Shown: positions 7,180-16,632, numbered from the stretch's first letter. The stretch: DNA of 64,000 nt from Desulfurococcaceae archaeon (GCA_038845865.1 JAWBQJ010000003.1:62001-126000), one strand, 5' to 3'. A program made the numbers and translations. Notes: generated from the sequence alone by a model not told the origin.

Positions 7180-9633
7180 ATGGAGAGGAAGTATCGGCCA
7201 AAGATGGCCTCAACTAGGTGGACGTGTGAGAGGGAGCTGGAGGTCTTGAAAGCCTGGGAAGAGGAGAGGCCATACGAATTCAAGTACTCTCCCCAAGACC
7301 CCAGGGAAGTAATCGCGATAGATACGCCTCCACCATATGCTAGTGGGAAGTGGCATGTTGGCGGTGCAGCTCACTACGTCCAGATAGACATGATAGCCAG
7401 GTACTTCAGAATGAAAGGATATAATGTACTAGTACCGTTCTACGCTGACCGAAATGGGTTACCGGTCGAAGTACAAGTTGAAAAGGCATTTAAGATAAGT
7501 GCTCATAGAGTGGCGTCAACGTCTGAAGGTAGGTTAAAGTTCCTAAGTCTATGCAAGGAGTTTCTCGATGAAATAGAAAAAGAGCTCGTAAAGGTATGGA
7601 AAAGACTGGGTTGCAGTTTTCAATACTGGAAGGACGGGACGGATAGCGAAGAATACAGGAAGATCACGCAGGCAACATTCATAGAGCTCTTCAAAAAGGG
7701 CTTGGTGTATGAGGCCGAAAGGCCCGTTAACTGGTGTCCTCGGTGCAAGGCCACCTTAGCGGATGCCGAGCTCGAGTATAGCGAGGAAGATACGTACCTG
7801 TATTACGTAAAATTTCCACTTGAAAACTCAAGCGAGCATGTCGTAGTAGCAACTACGAGGCCGGAGCTACTTAGATCATGTAAAGCACTTGCATTTAATC
7901 CTAAGGACCATAGATACGCCTACCTCGAGGGGAGAAACGCCATTAATCCCCTCTACGGGCATAAAATGCCAGTACTCAAACACGAAGCAGTTGACCCGGA
8001 GTATGGTACGGGGCTTGTAATGATTTGCAGTTACGGCGATCACGCGGATGTAGCCATGTTCAGGGACCTTAAACTAGAACCAACAGTAATCGTTGACAGG
8101 AGCGGCTACCTCACCGAGGAAGCCGGCCCGCTGGCAGGTCTCAGCATCGATGAGGCAAGAACTAAGGCGGTACAACTACTCGAAGAGCGGGGTTACATCG
8201 TTAAAAAGGAGAAAACCAGGCACAATGTGCCTGTGTGTTGGAGGTGTAAAACACCAATTCAAATAGTACATGCAAGGGAGTGGTTCTTAAAGCAATTAGA
8301 GTTCAAGGATGCCCTCCTAAACATACTAGACCAGATGGAGTTCAAGCCCGAGTTCCACAAAGTAAAGCTTGTAGAGTGGATTAAGAACATTACGACAGAC
8401 TGGCCGATAAGTAAAGACAGATACTACGCCACGGAGGTACCAGTTTGGCGCTGTAAAAGGTGCGGTACCGTTCTCGTGCCGGAACCAGGTAGGTACTATA
8501 GGCCGTGGATCGACCCACCGGTCTGGGACAAGTGCCCGAAGTGTGGTGCACCCTTCACAGAGCTTGAAGGTGAGAGAAAGGTGTTTGACACCTGGTTTGA
8601 TAGCAGTATTTCCGTGCTTTACGTTACCGGCTACATGAGAAACAACGAGCTCTTCGAAAAGGCATCTAGAAGCGCTCTTAGAGCCCAGGGAGTAGACATC
8701 GTTAGAACGTGGCTTTACTACACTATTCTGAGAGTTTACCAGCTCACAGGGAGGCCTGCGTTTAAGTGGATCAGGTTAAGCGGTATGGGTCTCGATGAAA
8801 GGGGGGAAGCGATGCATAAATCTAAAGGGAACATAGTGGATCCTGAGCCCATTCTTGAGAAGTACGGTGCAGATGCTTTCAGGTACTGGGCCGCGGCGAG
8901 CGCCAAGCTCGGCTATGACTACCGGTATAGTGAGGCCATGATTAAGACGGGGATGCTATTTGCCACTAAGTTGTGGAACATAGCTAGGTACATATCGTGC
9001 TTTCCTCAACCTGAAGACTATGTGTTAAGGCCACTGGACAGGTCTATGCTCGCCGCCGTGAACAGGCTAGTAGTAACGGTAGATAATGCTTACATGAACC
9101 TAGATGTATATGTTCCCATAACAGAGATTTACCAGTTCGCGTGGAACCAGTTCGCTTCACACTACTTAGAACTGACCAAGAGCAGATCATATAACGTTAA
9201 CAACAAGTATAGCGAGGCCGAGCAACGGGGAGCCTGGTACGCGTTACACTATACTTTGAAACGAATCCTACAGATGCTTGCTCCAATAATGCCATTCGTA
9301 ACAGACGCAATTTACAGGGAGCTTTATGGTAAGAGCGTTCACTCAGAGAGGTTTCCAGAACCCGATGAAGAGTTCCTCGAGGAGTCTCCAGAACTGATAT
9401 TCAGAGCCTGCGAAGTAAACCATGCTATTTGGAAGTACAAAAAGCAAAGTGGACTGAAGCTCTCAGACCCTATAATGGAGAGGATATACCTACCGCGCAC
9501 ACTAGAACCCGCATTAGAGGAGCTTATGGACTTACACGGGTTAAAATACGTGGAGTTTTACGAAGAGAGGCCGCCGGAGGACGCCGTAGATATGGGCAGT
9601 GGAGTTTACAGGAAACCGGCCAGTACTATCTAA
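7180..9633 (+). CDS. valS: valyl-tRNA synthetase
   Basis: Class I aminoacyl-tRNA synthetase of 817 residues that charges tRNA-Val. The HIGH motif appears as HVGG at 59-62 after PPPYASGKW, and KMSKS as MHKSKGN near 545. The editing domain carries the TTRPELL and GDHADV blocks of the Val/Ile/Leu group. Two zinc knuckles (CPRCK and CWRCK) and a further CKRC/CPKC pair flank the catalytic core. The GDHADVAMFRDL block and absence of a C-terminal coiled coil match archaeal ValRS. It overlaps the convergent PHP gene by 8 nt. Confidence 0.92.
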   Translation: MERKYRPKMASTRWTCERELEVLKAWEEERPYEFKYSPQDPREVIAIDTPPPYASGKWHVGGAAHYVQIDMIARYFRMKGYNVLVPFYADRNGLPVEVQVEKAFKISAHRVASTSEGRLKFLSLCKEFLDEIEKELVKVWKRLGCSFQYWKDGTDSEEYRKITQATFIELFKKGLVYEAERPVNWCPRCKATLADAELEYSEEDTYLYYVKFPLENSSEHVVVATTRPELLRSCKALAFNPKDHRYAYLEGRNAINPLYGHKMPVLKHEAVDPEYGTGLVMICSYGDHADVAMFRDLKLEPTVIVDRSGYLTEEAGPLAGLSIDEARTKAVQLLEERGYIVKKEKTRHNVPVCWRCKTPIQIVHAREWFLKQLEFKDALLNILDQMEFKPEFHKVKLVEWIKNITTDWPISKDRYYATEVPVWRCKRCGTVLVPEPGRYYRPWIDPPVWDKCPKCGAPFTELEGERKVFDTWFDSSISVLYVTGYMRNNELFEKASRSALRAQGVDIVRTWLYYTILRVYQLTGRPAFKWIRLSGMGLDERGEAMHKSKGNIVDPEPILEKYGADAFRYWAAASAKLGYDYRYSEAMIKTGMLFATKLWNIARYISCFPQPEDYVLRPLDRSMLAAVNRLVVTVDNAYMNLDVYVPITEIYQFAWNQFASHYLELTKSRSYNVNNKYSEAEQRGAWYALHYTLKRILQMLAPIMPFVTDAIYRELYGKSVHSERFPEPDEEFLEESPELIFRACEVNHAIWKYKKQSGLKLSDPIMERIYLPRTLEPALEELMDLHGLKYVEFYEERPPEDAVDMGSGVYRKPASTI

Positions 9634-10297
9634 GCGCATCTATTAACGAGCGCTCTATGCTCCACACAAGTCTATTAAAACGCGCTTTAAGTGGCACTCT
9701 TCCCAGAAAGGGCTTAACCCTGTTTCTTCTAATCGCCTCTAGGACGCTGTCCACGGTTAGGTCGTCTACTTCGATGAGGGTGTACGCAGACCCCACCTCC
9801 TCTGGGATGTGGGCATCACTATTAGCTATACCCGGCTTATTGAGCATCTTCGCAGCTTCGAGAGCTTGGTAATTAGCGCCTTTCGTACTTGAGGCATTCC
9901 ACACCTCGATGGCGTCCCAGACCTGATATTCGTATACGAGGTCACCAATACCTAGCCTTATAAAGTCAAAGGGGTGCGCCGGAACCACCAAGCAGTTTTC
10001 TTCATGGGCTTTTTCAATGAGGAGGCTTATTCTTTTTGGTAAGTCTACTTCCCGGTCACAGTACACGAGGATGTCTCCACGATCCGTCCTCATCTCCGCT
10101 CCCGGGATCACCAGTATACCGTACGTAATGGCCAATTTTTTAGCGACGATGCTCCCTCGAAACGTGTCGTGATCGGTGATCGAGACGGTGCCGAGAGCCC
10201 TATCTCCAGCAACGTAGACGATCTCCAGGGGACTGGCCTTTCCATCGCTAAAGGTAGAGTGCGTGTGCAAGTCTGCACGTATAAGCACGGACATCAC
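9626..10297 (-). CDS. PHP-domain metal-dependent phosphoesterase
   Basis: The 223-residue protein opens with the PHP metal motif DLHTHSTFSDG (His11, His13), then SITDHD, PGAEM, PAHPFD and NSDAH, which together supply the multinuclear metal site of the PHP phosphoesterase family. Such stand-alone PHP proteins hydrolyse small nucleotides, oligonucleotides or phosphorylated metabolites; the exact substrate is not readable. ATG start; convergent with valS. Confidence 0.85.
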   Translation of the reverse strand: MMSVLIRADLHTHSTFSDGKASPLEIVYVAGDRALGTVSITDHDTFRGSIVAKKLAITYGILVIPGAEMRTDRGDILVYCDREVDLPKRISLLIEKAHEENCLVVPAHPFDFIRLGIGDLVYEYQVWDAIEVWNASSTKGANYQALEAAKMLNKPGIANSDAHIPEEVGSAYTLIEVDDLTVDSVLEAIRRNRVKPFLGRVPLKARFNRLVWSIERSLIDALR

Positions 10298-10376
10298 CGC
10301 TTCAAGTAAGTATACAAGTTACCGGTGTCTATTTAATATCAAGTTCAGGGTTATTTGGCCTTGGGTGTAAAGTGAG

Positions 10377-10655
10377 GTGGGCGTGCTAGTAAAAGTAGAT
10401 AGTGAAAAGTGCACTCTGTGCAAGCTCTGCGTAGAGTACTGTCCCGCATACGTTTTTGTGGTTCAAAATAGTTCGGTTAAGGCTGATAGTAGCAGGTGCA
10501 TTGAATGCTATGGATGCATCCCCCTGTGCCCCGTTCAGGCAATAGCCATTGAGGTACTAGAAGGGGCACTCGTGGATTTTGCCACTAAGAGTGGCGACGA
10601 GAAGCCCAGGCCGCAGGAGCCTACAAGCACCGGCGTAAACCGCCAATCTACTTGA
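10377..10655 (+). CDS. 2[4Fe-4S] ferredoxin
   Basis: A 92-residue ferredoxin with two complete cluster motifs, Cys12-x2-Cys15-x2-Cys18-x3-Cys22-Pro and Cys41-x2-Cys44-x2-Cys47-x3-Cys51-Pro. It is a soluble one-electron carrier for archaeal oxidoreductases. A 40-residue tail without cysteines (rich in Glu, Lys, Pro, Thr) follows and is not part of the classic fold. GTG start; no partner oxidoreductase is adjacent. Confidence 0.9.
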   Translation: MGVLVKVDSEKCTLCKLCVEYCPAYVFVVQNSSVKADSSRCIECYGCIPLCPVQAIAIEVLEGALVDFATKSGDEKPRPQEPTSTGVNRQST

Positions 10656-10764
10656 AGGCGCGAATGGCAAACAACTCCACGAGCATCACGAAGATCGTAT
10701 ACGGCTCTCCCGGGTATTAAGGGCGGGGTTTACGGGTAGTTGCCCGGAGTCCACTCCTTGTACT

Positions 10765-11001
10765 TCAGAAGTATGGTTTCAATTCACTTTTACAATATGG
10801 GCACCTGTAATGGACCTTCCTGGCATCGGCTGTACAAAAATACGCCTTTATACCGCTTTCTAAGCACTTGGGACAATAGTATATGTTCTTCATGTCGTAA
10901 CCTTGAAAGAAGTCCAACGTCGTGGCGCACATTATGCACTTTTCTGTAGTCCACCCCTTGTGACCCGATTTATTTACCCCTCTAAGCAGGCCGGTTGTCA
11001 T
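10765..11001 (-). CDS. small zinc-ribbon protein
   Basis: Seventy-eight residues with several knuckles: CIMC near residue 22, CPKC near 43, a single Cys near 52 and CPYC near 68. This is enough for two zinc sites. Family not recognised; a nucleic-acid or protein-binding role is likely by analogy with other archaeal small zinc ribbons. ATG start; the gene is divergent from the phosphoesterase at 11055. Confidence 0.7.
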   Translation of the reverse strand: MTTGLLRGVNKSGHKGWTTEKCIMCATTLDFFQGYDMKNIYYCPKCLESGIKAYFCTADARKVHYRCPYCKSELKPYF

Positions 11002-11054
11002 TTTTTACACCCTAACTGCTCTTAGTAAGTTAAGGGGTTTTTAAGATTGAGGAG

Positions 11055-11744
11055 ATGTCTATGCTCATTTTGGCTACTTCAGATGTGCATAGCCCAGAGT
11101 ACCTTCCCCTCTACCTTGATGCTTTAAGAAACACCCTCACCGAGCCCGAAGTAGTGCTGTTCGCGGGCGACATGGTTGATAAGAACAAGGTCCTTATGTT
11201 TAAACGCGTGTACGAAGCTACGAAGAGGAGGTTTCCCAGCGCCCCAGTAATTGCTACTTTCGGCAACGAGGAGTACAGGGGATATGAAAAACTCTACGAA
11301 CAGCTATTTAAGGACATAACGTGGCTGAATGACAGTTACACGAAACTGTGTGAAGGGGAGCTCTGCATTATAGGTACTCGCGGGGGACTGGATAAGCCGA
11401 CTACGTGGCAGACGCGCAACATACCGGGTATTGAAAAGTACTACATCGAGTTACCATTTAAAGTGGAGCAAATGGCGTTAGAGCTTAGAAGGGCAGGTTG
11501 CAAGAAGATAATACTCCTCTCGCACTACGGGGTAACACGTAAAAACCTCATAGGAGAAAAACAGGAGGTATACCCTTACCTCGCATCTTCCCGCTTCGAA
11601 AGAATCCTGAGAAAAGAGCTCATAGACATGGTTATTCACGGACACGTTCACATGGGTTCACTGGAAGTGGTACACGTGAGAGATGTTCCCGTTTACAACG
11701 TCTCCCTGCCTGCTAGGAGGAAACTCGTTGAAGTTAGAATATAG
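11055..11744 (+). CDS. calcineurin-like metallophosphoesterase
   Basis: A 229-residue member with the metallophosphoesterase signature in order: SDVH near residue 9, GDMVDKN near 39, GNEE near 71 (the usual GNHD with Glu in place of His-Asp), a late HYG, and GHVHMG near 197. Family members cleave phosphomonoesters or diesters with two metal ions. The GNEE variant is worth noting because the missing His normally helps catalysis, so it may prefer phosphodiesters, as some archaeal relatives do (inference). Confidence 0.8.
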   Translation: MSMLILATSDVHSPEYLPLYLDALRNTLTEPEVVLFAGDMVDKNKVLMFKRVYEATKRRFPSAPVIATFGNEEYRGYEKLYEQLFKDITWLNDSYTKLCEGELCIIGTRGGLDKPTTWQTRNIPGIEKYYIELPFKVEQMALELRRAGCKKIILLSHYGVTRKNLIGEKQEVYPYLASSRFERILRKELIDMVIHGHVHMGSLEVVHVRDVPVYNVSLPARRKLVEVRI

Positions 11745-11786
11745 GTTTATAGGACGTATTTTAAAACGTGCAGGTGGAAAACGAAG

Positions 11787-12659
11787 TTGAATGAACACAT
11801 TCAAGTCTCAAAAGCGCTCGTAAGGGGTGCACTTATAGGTTTAAATGCGTACATAAAACCTGGAGGCCTGCACAGGTTAATGCCGGTTAAGCTATTTGAT
11901 GAGGTGCTCTGCAACATCGTGTCGTCAGTAGACTACATTGCCGACGCCGTCTCGATGGGCGAGCAGGCTAGAAAGGGAGAGATCGCGGTAACGAGTATAG
12001 ACTACGGGAAAATGTTTTCAGGAATTATGAAGGATTCGTTCAGATCTTGCGGCACCGTGCACCCACAGTACATAGTGCCGTTGACCATTATAGGATTTTC
12101 AATAGGTCTTAGCGGGGTGGAAAGCGTTCTCGAGGAAAGCGCCAAGTTCAAAAAAGCTTTAGATACTGTAAACGCCGTAGATAGGTGGTCTGACATTAAG
12201 CAGTTTATAGAGCTCTTGAAGGTCGTCGGGCGCGAAGACATGTTCAACCACCTACAGGGACTTGGGTATACGCAAATAACCTTACTGAAAACCGGCGTAA
12301 ACTTTAACGAGCTATACAGGTCGCTTAGTTCGCGATGGCGCGGATTTTCAATTATAGATTCCCGAGAGGGTGCAGTCTTCGGCCATCTCAAGAAGCTAAG
12401 TGATTTGTACAAGGAGTATAAGGGCCTGGACTTGGCGGCGATCTCCCTTTACATGGACCTTATTAAATTGCATATACCGCAACAGTTCCAAGATAGGGTG
12501 CGGAGTGCGGAGGCATGTAAATATATGGGTACGCCTGAATGCGCTAAACTAATGTACGAGCTGGACATCCTGTTCAGGAAGAACAGGATCTCTTTTGAAT
12601 GGGCCACCGAACTAGTAGTTCTTACTAGCGCACTCGGTTCTTTTGAGGGTTTGAAGTAG
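11787..12659 (+). CDS. CitG/MdcB-like (triphosphoribosyl-dephospho-CoA synthase family) protein
   Basis: The 290-residue helical protein starts with an ALIGLNAYIKPGGLHR stretch, like the A-x-KPG-x-V/L-x-R motif of CitG-type proteins that join ATP and dephospho-CoA, and continues with an all-helical pattern. The later TGVNFNELYRSLSSRWR stretch also fits the archaeal branch. No citrate or malonate lyase genes adjoin it, so archaeal members probably do something else. TTG start chosen because no other in-frame start precedes the KPG motif. Confidence 0.5.
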   Translation: MNEHIQVSKALVRGALIGLNAYIKPGGLHRLMPVKLFDEVLCNIVSSVDYIADAVSMGEQARKGEIAVTSIDYGKMFSGIMKDSFRSCGTVHPQYIVPLTIIGFSIGLSGVESVLEESAKFKKALDTVNAVDRWSDIKQFIELLKVVGREDMFNHLQGLGYTQITLLKTGVNFNELYRSLSSRWRGFSIIDSREGAVFGHLKKLSDLYKEYKGLDLAAISLYMDLIKLHIPQQFQDRVRSAEACKYMGTPECAKLMYELDILFRKNRISFEWATELVVLTSALGSFEGLK

Positions 12660-12676
12660 CTCCAGGCTATATCTAC

Positions 12677-13258
12677 TTACGTGAGTTCTTCCTCTAGCCA
12701 TTTGAGTAACTGATTCGTCCTCTCACTATACCTTTCTGCCATTTTCCTAGAGTATTCGTAGTACATGTACTTGTGGAGCTTAACTATTTTATCATTGAAG
12801 TGTTTTAGCGTAGAGACGACGTCTCTCCCCCGCCTCTCGCTATACATGAATACTCTCAAAAATCCCACTAAACCGAGTGCATCTAGTTTATCGGCATCGC
12901 TCAGCACTTTTCCAAGCTCATTTACTTTCTCTGCGCTTTTTACTCGGCTAAAGCTATGGGCCTCTACCGCCAATATAATCTCCCTGATTACGTTGTCGTT
13001 GCACGCAGCTTCTTTGAGGAGCTCTTCGCCTATGAGGGATGAATAATATGCGTGTGGATCTCCAACTAGTCTTCCAAGGTCATGTAAGTAAGTGGCGATC
13101 CTTACAGCTTCGAAGCTCACGTTTAAGCCCTCTTCCTTAATTATTCGGAGAGCCCACTTGAAAACACGCTCTACGTGATGTATACCATGCTCTATAGACT
13201 TCTCGTACAGCGCTTTGGCTATGCTAACTAGGATTTCTAGTTTGTGTGGATCGCACAT
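12677..13258 (-). CDS. HD-domain phosphohydrolase
   Basis: The protein carries the HD motif order H...HD...D: GIHHVERV, then YLHDLGR, then AVEAHS and SDADKLDALG. This gives the five-ligand metal site of HD/YfbR/YedJ-like hydrolases, which dephosphorylate nucleotides. I favour the ATG at 13258 over the TTG at 13276, though its GAGAGGT Shine-Dalgarno sits unusually close. Either start leaves an overlap of 35-53 nt with the AGOG gene upstream, so translation is likely coupled. A nucleotide-pool role beside a DNA repair enzyme would fit. Confidence 0.8.
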   Translation of the reverse strand: MCDPHKLEILVSIAKALYEKSIEHGIHHVERVFKWALRIIKEEGLNVSFEAVRIATYLHDLGRLVGDPHAYYSSLIGEELLKEAACNDNVIREIILAVEAHSFSRVKSAEKVNELGKVLSDADKLDALGLVGFLRVFMYSERRGRDVVSTLKHFNDKIVKLHKYMYYEYSRKMAERYSERTNQLLKWLEEELT

Positions 13259-14120
13259 ACCTCTCAGCACATTCAAGTAGTTGTTCGGCAGTCTCTACTG
13301 GGACATCTATGCCGTAATCTCTTTTAAAGAGCTTCACCGCTTCACGTGGTTTGAAGTTAGCCTCTATAGCTTTTCCCACGAAGAGCCATGTGAAAACGTC
13401 TAGAAGTAAGCAGGGAGTGCTCAGGTGACTGCAGACGGTGCTCCACGCCTCCTGTACGTATTTTGCGTATTTCGTAGTAGTTAAAACCACGGCGCACTCC
13501 TCGATACTATCCTTGCCCCTACAGTCCTCAACAATGCAACTAGTTAGCGATAAAATGGCATTTCTGTAATCAACTGGTATAGGTATGTCCGCGTAGTTAG
13601 GCTCAGCACCGGCCAGGTCACAGAGGTACCCGTACATCTTGGTAGCGAATAATATGGTCTTAGATGTCGTTTTAGACCGGAGTAGCCTTGCCAGCTCACT
13701 AACCAGGACCCTCAGGTTGCTGCAATACAGTAGTCCATCTTCTAACAGTCTGACAGCTAGGTCCGATGATAAAACGCGCTTTACCCTTTCAAGCTTTTGA
13801 CTTAAAAGACGTGTACACCTAGCTTCCACGAGAAAGGACTTGAAGAGCTCGGCGTTAACATCGCCAGCCTTGGAAAAGAAATCAGCAAATTCAAGCCAGT
13901 ACTTCTCTCCTGGAATGCCAAGTTGATAGCTAATAATGCCGTTCAGTACCACCAGTAAGGACGCTACATTAAAATCGAAAGCACTGGCTAGTCTCCTCAC
14001 CGCGAGGTATTGGGGATCCCTATACTTGAGGTTTACGAGGACGTCCTTTAAAGGCTTTAACGATATAGCTATCACTGCCGCTCTCGACGAGTTTAGCTTA
14101 ACCCCTATATTAACCACCAT
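13224..14120 (-). CDS. 8-oxoguanine DNA glycosylase/lyase, AGOG family
   Basis: The 298-residue protein matches the archaeal GO glycosylase family: YQLGIPGEKYWLEFADFF near residue 85-100, SKTILFATKMYGY near 175-187, and IPIPVDYR near 201. In characterised AGOG enzymes the helix-hairpin-helix variant supplies a catalytic Lys and Asp; the Lys in KTILFATKM and the Asp in PVDYR are the candidates here. It removes 8-oxoguanine from DNA and nicks the abasic site. It is somewhat longer than the about 250 residues usual for the family because of the N-terminal segment. Confidence 0.8.
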   Translation of the reverse strand: MVVNIGVKLNSSRAAVIAISLKPLKDVLVNLKYRDPQYLAVRRLASAFDFNVASLLVVLNGIISYQLGIPGEKYWLEFADFFSKAGDVNAELFKSFLVEARCTRLLSQKLERVKRVLSSDLAVRLLEDGLLYCSNLRVLVSELARLLRSKTTSKTILFATKMYGYLCDLAGAEPNYADIPIPVDYRNAILSLTSCIVEDCRGKDSIEECAVVLTTTKYAKYVQEAWSTVCSHLSTPCLLLDVFTWLFVGKAIEANFKPREAVKLFKRDYGIDVPVETAEQLLECAERYVRSTQTRNPS

Positions 14121-14154
14121 GAAATAAGTGTACTAGACGGCATTACGAGAGCTG

Positions 14155-14445
14155 GTGACTTTGGGCTCGGTTATAATGACGTGTAAAGGAGAATTTATAG
14201 TTAGCTATGACGAGGCCGACGAGCTGGTAGTTTACGACATGGACGTCAAGAAGATAGTGTACAGGCTTAGGAAGCCTCAAAACCCGCTTCTACTAGAGGA
14301 CGTGTTAGAGGGCCTGGATCCCTGGGTTATAGTCTCCGAGTACATTTCACCGGAGGTCAGCGAGGTGTTGAGGGACATGGGTGTAAAGATAGAGCTCACG
14401 AAGAAGCGCGAAGTACGCGAGTTCGTGGCAGAGGTCTTCGCATAG
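14155..14445 (+). CDS. small NifX/NifB-domain-like protein
   Basis: Ninety-six residues; the second half (DPWVIVSEYISPEVSEVLRDMGVKIELTK... without the usual intervening loop) follows the strand-helix-strand pattern of dinitrogenase iron-molybdenum cofactor-like domains, in which an oligomeric Rossmann-like fold binds metal clusters or other ligands. No nitrogen-fixation gene is nearby and there is one Cys only, so a true cofactor role is doubtful. GTG start; one base separates it from the next gene. Confidence 0.45.
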   Translation: MTLGSVIMTCKGEFIVSYDEADELVVYDMDVKKIVYRLRKPQNPLLLEDVLEGLDPWVIVSEYISPEVSEVLRDMGVKIELTKKREVREFVAEVFA

Positions 14446-14446
14446 G

Positions 14447-14740
14447 GTGCTGAGCTTGCTGGTAAGCCACATCGTAGTGGATGCTCTGGACGAGGATGCT
14501 TCCGTTGAGCAAGCAGTAAAGAGCATTCTCTCGGAGAGGTGTAAACCGGTTTTTAACAGTGAGGAATTAAAGTTGTCTACCTACCTATGCGGCAATAGCG
14601 TTGTTCACGCATACCGTGTCGCGGAAACGCTACTACTAGACCTCCTCGGCGCTGAAGACTTATTCAACGAGTTACTGAGGGTTTTACCAAGGCGGTACCT
14701 GATGATAAGGCTTCTTGAGCGAGGCATGCCTGTAGAGTAA
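14447..14740 (+). CDS. hypothetical protein (97 aa)
   Basis: I do not recognise this helical, leucine-rich protein (LLLDLLGAEDLFNELLRVL). GTG start one base after the preceding stop; it is followed 20 nt later by the EndA-like gene, so the four genes from 14155 to hisS look like a single operon. A role in tRNA processing can only be guessed from that position. Confidence 0.6.
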   Translation: MLSLLVSHIVVDALDEDASVEQAVKSILSERCKPVFNSEELKLSTYLCGNSVVHAYRVAETLLLDLLGAEDLFNELLRVLPRRYLMIRLLERGMPVE

Positions 14741-14760
14741 AGTAGGTTTGGGGAGTTCAC

Positions 14761-15306
14761 ATGGCTCTGGAAGGCTTGAATGCTATGACAAAAATACACT
14801 TTGACAGCGAGTCTTGTAAAGGATACTTAAATAGGTCACCTAGGGCAGACGAGCTCGCGGAAAGGTGGTTTGGCGTATACCACAACGACAGACTGGTACT
14901 AAACTTAGTAGAAGTGGCTTATTTGCTATCCACGAGCAAGGCACTAGTTAGGCTAGATGATGGTAGTGAAGTCAGGGAAGTGGAGGAACTTATTAAAAAA
15001 CGTGGAAGTTGCTTCGACAAGTACTTCTGGCCAATGCTTGCCGTCTTCAAGGACCTGAGAGAACGGGGAAGGAGGACGCGCGTCTTAGATCAGTGTAAGT
15101 TCCTGGTAAAGGATAAGACCGGTGACTTAAGGTTAATATACGTTTTAGAGGAGAAGCTTAACATAGATATGCAGACCTTACACAACATAGTAGACGAGGC
15201 GCGTAGAAATAACCTTAAAGTAACCCTTGCGATTGTAAGTCTCCAGGGTGAGTTAACCTACTACGATATCGTACCGGCTGATATAAGGGTTGACCGTGTT
15301 GACTGA
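14761..15306 (+). CDS. tRNA-splicing endonuclease, non-catalytic (structural) subunit
   Basis: The 181-residue protein has the EndA two-domain layout: an N-terminal part ending VYHNDRLVLNLVEVAYLL, and a C-terminal part beginning LAVFKDLRERG and ending LAIVSLQGELTYYDI. The usual catalytic block (Tyr, then FGxDF and a His before the last helices) is missing: after FKDLRERG it reads RRTRVLDQCKFLVKDKTGDLRLIYVLEEK. Crenarchaeal splicing endonucleases are heterotetramers of a catalytic and a structural subunit, and this looks like the latter. The catalytic partner is not in the window. It overlaps hisS by 17 nt. Confidence 0.75.
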   Translation: MALEGLNAMTKIHFDSESCKGYLNRSPRADELAERWFGVYHNDRLVLNLVEVAYLLSTSKALVRLDDGSEVREVEELIKKRGSCFDKYFWPMLAVFKDLRERGRRTRVLDQCKFLVKDKTGDLRLIYVLEEKLNIDMQTLHNIVDEARRNNLKVTLAIVSLQGELTYYDIVPADIRVDRVD

Positions 15307-16618
15307 GCTCAGCCCGCCGCGCGGCATGAGAGATATCGTCTGGCAGGAAGCCGAACTATACGAGTACCTTTTTTCCGAGTTTAAAAACGCCGCAAAGAAA
15401 TACGGCTTTGAGCCGATCATAACCCCCACCGTAGAGCACTTTGCACTATTCGAGGCCAAGAGTGGCGAGGAGATAAAGAAGTCGATGTACGTTTTCGAGG
15501 ATAAGGCTGGGCGGCTACTCGCCCTTAGACCCGAGGTCACCGCTAGCGTCGTGAGGGCGTATTTAAAATTAATGAGGGCCAGGCCAAAGCCTATAAGACT
15601 ATACTACGTAGCGCAGTGCTTTCGCTACGAAGAACCCCAGTACGCTAGGTATAGAGAGTTTTGGCAAGGAGGTCTCGAGGTTATAGGGGACCAGGACGTG
15701 AACGCAGATACTTTGGTCGCGGTTACGGCGAGCGAGTTTCTAGACAGAGTGGGGGTTAGGCACGTTTACGAGGTTGGTAATGTTGCTTTATACCGGGCGT
15801 TTATGAAGAAGATGGGCATCGTGGAAGAAATGCAGGACCGAGTGCTCCATCTGATCGACAAGGACCGCGTGGATGAGGCCATTAAAGAGCTACAAGCTCT
15901 CGTAGGAGAGAAGGGCGTTGAGGTATTCAAGCGCATAATCTCCGCGGAGGACCCGGATAAAGTTAAAGACCTACTACAAGACTACAAGGAGCTATTAAGT
16001 GAACTATACGATGTAGTGATGTACGAGCAGAGCAGGTTATATAATTTTATAACTGCATTAAAAGAACTAGGCTACACCGCTAGATATCGACCTAAGCTAG
16101 TGCGAGGACTGGCCTACTACACTGGCTTGATCTTCGAGTACAAGGTTCTAGGTGCCGAGGAATCACCGAGCATTGGGGGAGGGGGCAGGTATGATGGGCT
16201 GACGGCCGTGTACGGTGGTCCCTTCGAGTACGCTACGGGGTTAGCACTCGGCATAGACAGAATAGCCCTTGCTCTCTCCGGGAACCCGCAATACCCAGAG
16301 GCAAAAACAGTCATGGTAGTAGTACTCGGTAACGTGCCGTTAAGCGCTGGCTATAGAGTACTGAAAAGTATTACAGGCTATCAGGGCACTAGGATTAAGG
16401 GGTTTACGTATAGGCCGCGTTCTTTGACACGTGGACTAGAGTATGGTAGTAGAATCGGGTGCGACGTCGTTATCGTGATCGGCGAGAAAGAGTACAGGGA
16501 TAACGTAGTACTAGTAAAGGAAATGAAAACCGGCGAGCAGAAGGTAGTAAGCACGAATGAAGTGCTAGATGCTGTTTTAAGCATTTTACGTAGCGGGGAT
16601 TATTCCAGGCCTAAGTAA
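15290..16618 (+). CDS. hisS: histidyl-tRNA synthetase
   Basis: A class II synthetase of 442 residues. Motif 1 includes FEPIITPTVE, motif 2 reads CFRYEEPQYARYREFWQGGLE, and the histidine-specific loop reads LVRGLAYYTGLIFEY followed by GGGGRYDGL and motif 3 ATGLALGIDRIAL. The C-terminal 80 residues form the anticodon-binding domain. TTG start at 15290, inside the EndA-like gene; a later TTG at 15299 is an alternative. Convergent with rtcB across a palindrome at 16633. Confidence 0.92.
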   Translation: MTVLTELSPPRGMRDIVWQEAELYEYLFSEFKNAAKKYGFEPIITPTVEHFALFEAKSGEEIKKSMYVFEDKAGRLLALRPEVTASVVRAYLKLMRARPKPIRLYYVAQCFRYEEPQYARYREFWQGGLEVIGDQDVNADTLVAVTASEFLDRVGVRHVYEVGNVALYRAFMKKMGIVEEMQDRVLHLIDKDRVDEAIKELQALVGEKGVEVFKRIISAEDPDKVKDLLQDYKELLSELYDVVMYEQSRLYNFITALKELGYTARYRPKLVRGLAYYTGLIFEYKVLGAEESPSIGGGGRYDGLTAVYGGPFEYATGLALGIDRIALALSGNPQYPEAKTVMVVVLGNVPLSAGYRVLKSITGYQGTRIKGFTYRPRSLTRGLEYGSRIGCDVVIVIGEKEYRDNVVLVKEMKTGEQKVVSTNEVLDAVLSILRSGDYSRPK

Positions 16619-16632
16619 GTCGTACTTATGAC

